Shown piece by piece: positions 59,501 to 64,000 of a DNA stretch of 64,000 bases. Location: assembly GCA_010279815.1 (NCBI GenBank), contig QEOQ01000180.1, forward strand, positions 1,833,214-1,897,213, in the 5' to 3' direction. The notes under the pieces were generated by a model. That model was not told the DNA's origin, did no database searches, and was given only the letters and a program-made list of their open reading frames with translations. Positions within the stretch are counted from its first letter, which is position 1. Each line of letters begins with the position of its first letter. A program made the position numbers and the translations under genes. Origin of the DNA: Brachionus plicatilis (lineage: Eukaryota; Rotifera; Eurotatoria; Ploima; Brachionidae).

Positions 59501-62500
59501 CAAAAATTTTACTTTGCTGTTCATGATCAAATGCAAATTTCAAATCAAAATTTTTAGATTTTGATTGAAATAAAAGGAATTTTTATTCAATTTTTTAATA
59601 ATTAATGACTAAACTTTATTAAACATGATTTGTTTGATCTTTAATTAGATAGAAAATTATATGATACTTAGTGATGAAATCGAATATGCATATTCGAACC
59701 GATATTGGAATAAGTAGCATTTCGAATGAAAATTAGTTTTGAATTAAATTTTTGATTATAAATATTTTTGAATAATATACTTGAAAATTAATTTATTTAA
59801 ATTAAAAATTGAGTCTCGAAAATATTCAATTTAATATTTTAGAATAAAAATTAACCAAAAAAAAGTTGATTAATAAATATTTAATTAAAAAAGAATTAAT
59901 TTAATGAATTGAATTCCAATTCGATTTGGATACTAAAAGTGTGCCAGATTTTCACCAGTCAACACAGCTCTTCTAACATTTTCTGAATTAAAATAGTACC
60001 ATCCATCTTACCATGTATCAAATAACTGTTCTGATTTAACCAACGCTACAATGATACTACAATGATTACTAGTTGAATTTATCTAAAATTCAAGATGTTT
60101 TTTTAAATTAAAGTTAAGTTCGAATTTTAACTTAAAAATAGATAGTTTTCGAATTTAATTTCAAAAATAAAAATTAATCAAACATAAATTCAAATATATC
60201 TTATATTCAAGATTTTATTCGAATATACTACTTTTTCATAAGTCTTTTCATATTTTTTACTTATTCAAGTTTTAATTTGTATCCAAAAAGCTAATTTGAT
60301 TTCATCACTAATGATACTTTAACTAAAGAAAAAATAAAATCTTAATCAATTTTTAAAAATTTTGCAGTACAAAATTTAACTTTGTTTTAGTAATATATTT
60401 TAATTAATATTAAAATTTCATTTAAAGCCATAATTTGAATAGCTTAAGTCGATTTTAAATTTGTCTTTAAATTTTCAAATAAAGATTTTAGAAGAAACAA
60501 TTAAAGATCAAATAAAAAAAAATATTTGTTTTTTTTAATTAAAATAATAAGTATCTTTTGGTTAATTTAAAAAAGAATTTAAAAAAGATTTATCATTTTT
60601 AAGATTTTAATCGATTAAATTTTGATCATTTGATTATGATCATTAACTTCAAGCTGCCACATATTTTTTAAGTTTTATATTATACTTTTGTTAAACGATT
60701 AAAAACTTTACACGAAATTTCTATAATATGATTTTATTTATTCATTCTAAAAGATTAAATGATTTAAGGAACTTTAAATCAATTATTCAATAATTGATTC
60801 AAGGATCAACAAGCTATACAGTTCAGAAAGATTAGATCAAGCTTTTAGCATATGCGTGATATGAGACTTGGAGCTGATTAATTTTATATTGAATTGTAAA
60901 GTTTGTATTAAAATTTAGTATTGTAATTTATGCGGTAGAATTTAAACATGAACTAATAGTTTGTTCAAAAATTTTGAAAGAAGTTTTCTTTAGTATTTAT
61001 ATTAAACTTTGTTATGATTACTTTTTTATGATAAACGACATTTACTTTTTTATGCTCTTCCCTTTTTAAATATATTTTCTAAATAGTTTATGTAGTTTAT
61101 TTTATTTGAAACGCATTTTTAAATATTAATGAGAAAAATTTTTTTTCTCATTAATATTTAAAAATGCGAAACATCTTAAAATCACATATTCAAAATTAAT
61201 TTTTCAAAAATCTCAAGTATTATCAAACTCAAATTCAAAATTTGGAGGACGAAAAGAAAAAATTGGAAGAAAGTCTGAAGGAGGCAAGCGATAACTTGAA
61301 CGTTTATGAGGAAAAAGAGAAAGTAAATTAATTTTTAGAATTTTTTTTTTAATTTTTACTCTTTTATTCTTAGAATCTTACAAAAAATCTTTCTTCCATC
61401 GAACAAGAATCAAAAAATTTAAGTTCCAATTTGGCTAAGAATCAAATTTATATCGATGATTTGACACAAAAATTAAATGACGCAATAAATCAAAAAATTC
61501 AATCTCAAAAATCGCACGAACAGTTGCAAATTAAATTCTTGGAATTTTTTTATTGTATGAATATTTTTCTTTAAATTTATTTTCAAAAAAAATTTATTTT
61601 TTTTTAGTATCATCATTTGATAATAATGAAATAGTGATAAATGAGTCGTTAAAATTACACGATGATCCAGTATTGTTCAATTGCAAGAGTGGTGCTGAGT
61701 TTTTAATCTCTCAACTTCAGCCATTCGAGGTCGAATTTTCAAATTTGATATCCACCTATCACAAATACATTGATAACAGAACAATTTTGAATGATGAATC
61801 TAATTTAAATTTTTCAATTTTAATTAAAAATTTGAACAACTTTTCAAATCTAGTTTCTAAAGCAATTGTAAATGGCAAAATTACGGCACTTACCGCTAGT
61901 GCTTTTGAACAAGCTGAGGTTTTGTCTGACCTATCTAAAAATATCGGTGATATAACTTTGAAAATATATCACAAAATGAAGATATATAATAATCTAAAAA
62001 ATGATCTTGACGTTCAGCAACTGGATGAAATTATTAAAAAAATCAATCAAATTCTAAATGAATTGTTACCAAAAGTCTATGACATAAACAAAGAGGAAAT
62101 CGGCGATTTAATTGAGCAAGAAATGCATAATACCACTCAAGCGATTGAGGCTGCTGTTGCCAAACTTGAGTCACTTATTAACAAGTCAAGAGAACAAGAA
62201 ACAGGAGTTAAACTGGAAGTTAATGACAAAATTTTGGATAACTGCACTGGCTTGATGAAGGCAATAAAAATATTAATTATGAGGGCCAAAGATCTACAGA
62301 AAGAAATAGTGGTTCAAGGAAGAGTAAGAAGTTTTAATTATTTTTTTTTCTAAATTAATTTTGTTTTTTCTAAGGGTACATCGTCTGCCAAAGAATTTTA
62401 CGCCAAAAATCACAAATGGACTGAAGGTTTGGTTTCTGCAGCAAAGCTTGTCGGCTTAGGTGCCAATCTGTTAATGTATATTTAGTGCAATAAGCCCTCT

Positions 62501-62965
62501 AACTTGTTTTAAATTTTTTATTTTAAGTGAAAAAGCTGATGTATTAATAAATGGTAATGGAAAATTGGAGGAAATTATTGTAGCCTCTAACGAAATAGCA
62601 GCAAGCACGGCTCAATTGGTTGTCGCATCAAATGTCAAAGCGGACAGAGAAAGCAAAAATAGGATGGCATTAATGGAAGCAAAAACCAATGTATCAAATG
62701 CAACCGCTGGACTTGTTGCCTCAGCTAAGTCTTGTATTCAGATTTTTGAAGAAAAAAGTAGCCTTTAATTTTTCTCTTGGTTATAATTATTTTTTTTCTT
62801 TTTTTAGACACTCTTGATTTTTCAAATTTGAGCTTCCATCAAACGAAAAGATTGGAAATGGAAGCACAAGTTAAAGTCCTTGAGCTTGAAAAACAATTAG
62901 ATAACGAAAAGCGTAAATTGTATAATTTAAGAAAACAGCACTATAAAGAAGAAACCCAAGGATAG
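56533..62965 (+). CDS. HIP1: Huntingtin-interacting protein 1 (HIP1/HIP1R/Sla2 family)
   Basis: Endocytic adaptor linking clathrin coats and PIP2 membranes to actin. Nineteen exons (56533-56646, 56702-56908, 56959-57096, 57222-57298, 57352-57413, 57475-57615, 57666-57723, 57778-57853, 57903-58142, 58202-58294, 58350-58428, 58482-58570, 58620-58826, 61218-61322, 61374-61554, 61608-62323, 62375-62475, 62528-62757, 62808-62965) join to 1,023 residues (human HIP1 1,037). Residues about 35-290 are the ANTH lipid-binding domain (KAINSIEGPIKEKHVRNLIL, CWKFLFVVHKILRDGYH, FQLCCDFFDYLDEI, LPGDVLEGHRERF). Then a Q-rich spacer (DEQQQQQYMYIQQLL), a long coiled coil (about 350-620), and the talin-like I/LWEQ actin-binding domain (EEIGDLIEQEMHNTTQAIEA, GVKLEVNDKILDNCTGLMKA, SAKEFYAKNHKWTEGLVSAA, EIAASTAQLVVASNVKADRE, NATAGLVASAKS), ending in LELEKQLDNEKRKLYNLRKQ. 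Intron 13 (2.4 kb) holds several transposon relics. Poly(A) AATAAA at 63202-63207. Confidence 0.95.
58976..59107. mobile_element. Short MITE in HIP1 intron
   Basis: 132 bp with inverted ends GCTTTTATTTTACATGGTTC (left) and GCTTTTATTTTACATGATTC (reverse complement of right); inside are TAATTTTACGT/ACGTAAAAT-like inverted units. Non-coding. Confidence 0.6.
59341..59526. repeat. Inverted repeat with about 48-bp arms in HIP1 intron
   Basis: CATGAAGCAAAGTAAAATTT and onward through GATCAAATTTCAAGCGCTCA is matched almost exactly by its complement ending TTTGCTGTTCATGA. About 85 bp of unpaired AT-rich loop lies between. Confidence 0.8.
59669..60310. mobile_element. hAT-type MITE in HIP1 intron
   Basis: 642 bp with inverted ends TAGTGATGAAATC and an exact 8-bp duplication ATGATACT on both sides (59661-59668 and 60311-60318). 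Non-coding body with a GC-richer core (59935-60060). The 8-bp duplication points to hAT. Confidence 0.88.
61112..61168. repeat. Perfect 27-bp stem hairpin in HIP1 intron
   Basis: CGCATTTTTAAATATTAATG plus AGAAAAA, a TTT loop, then the exact complement. It lies 50 bp upstream of the exon 14 acceptor. Confidence 0.88.
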
Positions 62966-63201
62966 AATGTCAAACTTCATTCAACTATATCGAGCCTTTA
63001 ATAAGGTTTCTTTTTTAAAATTTTTATTCTTAAAAAATGATATAATTATGAATTTTTATTTATCAATTCTATTTTATAAGTAATTTTACATAGAATTTTT
63101 TTCTAAATAATTTTTGAAACTCTAATTAATTAAAAATTTTTGTTTAAAATTTATCTAGTAATAAATCATCCAGTTTTTAAATAAATTTTGTTTAATTGTT
63201 C

Positions 63202-63207
63202 AATAAA
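63202..63207 (+). terminator. AATAAA poly(A) signal of HIP1
   Basis: First clear hexamer, 237 bp past the HIP1 stop, followed by a second ATAATAAA-like run. Confidence 0.45.
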
Positions 63208-63337
63208 ATAATAAATTTCTTACAAACATTTTTTTGTGTCTTTATTCTTAAACTCTCAAAAAATTATAAAATAGATTCTAATAATCTTGATTATTAGGAA
63301 AAAAGATGATTTTGCTATTTTATTTTATATTTTAACT

Positions 63338-63564
63338 TAGAGTTGTTTAAAAGTCACAAGTCTCAAGTCAAATCCAAGTCTGGACTTTTTTTTATTTTTT
63401 TTTCTAAAGTTCGGACTTGGACTTTAATTTTAGTGACATTAAACTGTGACTTAAACATCACAGCAATTACCTGGAAATTCAAAAAATTTATGCTGTTCAG
63501 ACTTTTTATTTTTAAATTTTTAAGTCCGGACTTGAACTTTATTTTGGAACTTTTAAACAAATTG
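63338..63564. mobile_element. hAT-type MITE, AAGTCAC-rich family
   Basis: 227 bp flanked by an exact 8-bp duplication TTTTAACT (63330-63337 and 63565-63572). Ends TAGAGTTGTTTAAAAGTCAC and CTTTTAAACAAATTG pair imperfectly. The body holds inverted AAGTC(C/T)GGACTT units. The end at 22232-22323 belongs to the same family. Confidence 0.8.
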
Positions 63565-63572
63565 TTTTAACT

Positions 63573-63792
63573 AAAATAAGTTATTCCATCAACTTAAGTT
63601 CGTATGATACTTTCTACGCATGCTTACTTATAAGCCGGCGAACACTTACACATTGATGACTCTAAAGTCACATCGTCGAGGAAGAGGATAATTGATGTAA
63701 CCTTTAACATGTATCCAAATACCTATTTTCAAGCAGACTGGTCAAACTGACAGCTGAAGAAATTGCCAAACAAGTTATTGACAAGAATACTA
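63573..63792 (+). other. Unresolved stretch with coding-like patch
   Basis: A GC-richer patch containing the short in-frame run RLVKLTAEEIAKQVIDKNTI near 63740-63797. No start, no splice partner and no recognised family. Possibly a transposon fragment. Confidence 0.25.
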
Positions 63793-63794
63793 TA

Positions 63795-64000
63795 TTGTGA
63801 AATTTAAATACAAATTGAACAAAAATTTTTCCTTTTTTGATGAATTAAAATTAAAGTAAATAAAATGTACTTAAAAAAATACTGCAACAAAGTTTCACCT
63901 TTTTTTACTTAAAATAAAATCATTATTTTCTTTTTTTTTATTAAATTAAACCAATAATCAATTTAAATCTTATTGGTATTTTATTTTTTGTCTTATTAAA
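63795..64000. mobile_element. Copy of the TTGTGAA-ended MITE, cut by window end
   Basis: TA|TTGTGAAATTTAAATACAAA and onward to AATACTGCAAC match the left half of 52107-52454. By comparison the right end would fall beyond base 64000. Confidence 0.6.

Overview
This window is a very AT-rich stretch of animal nuclear DNA. Its genes are split by many short introns, mostly 45-75 bp with GT...AG borders, and the spaces between are full of short transposon relics. All the recognisable proteins are animal-type: a DHHC palmitoyltransferase, ZnT9, CPLANE2/RSG1, HPF1, MAT2B, NEDP1/SENP8, YTHDF, SCAP, TMEM208, two SLC34 Na/phosphate cotransporters and HIP1. Compact genes, tiny introns, low GC and a TIR/beta-propeller pair fit a small lophotrochozoan, and I favour a monogonont rotifer of the Brachionus type. 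That assignment is inference. No bacterial features, CRISPR arrays, rRNA or tRNA genes were seen.

Layout. 1-9 kb (+ strand): the 3' part of a ZDHHC2/15-like palmitoyltransferase, ZnT9, CPLANE2 and HPF1, the last two only 117 bp apart. 9-10 kb: a Mutator-like (MULE) element with a dead transposase remnant and a 9-bp target duplication. 10.2-14 kb: a small one-pass membrane protein and MAT2B on the - strand, then NEDP1 on the + strand sharing a 175-bp divergent promoter with MAT2B. 14.8-15.2 kb: a hAT-type MITE. 16-21 kb (- strand): two tandem beta-propeller paralogues, one of which has a TIR domain on its N-terminus. 21.5-22.3 kb: a dead LINE and a MITE end. 24.9-28.9 kb: a YTHDF m6A reader. 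29.6-35.3 kb (- strand): SCAP, with an intron made almost entirely of a long inverted repeat. 40-41.4 kb: TMEM208 and an unknown secreted cysteine protein. 41.8-42.6 kb: two inverted-repeat elements. 43.7-48.5 kb: tandem SLC34 genes. 48.5-56.5 kb: a gene-poor region with a broken LINE and mariner-like MITEs. 56.5-63 kb: a complete 19-exon HIP1 gene.

The genes do not form one pathway; most are unrelated housekeeping or signalling genes. Gene models were built by hand from reading frame, splice sites and remembered family alignments. For nearly every gene the exon lengths add up to an unbroken frame. The 5' ends of the palmitoyltransferase, ZnT9 and SCAP are unresolved. The most unusual items are the TIR-propeller fusion beside its TIR-less sister, the frequent AAG splice acceptors, the set of hAT/MULE elements with intact target-site duplications, and the inverted-repeat intron in SCAP.
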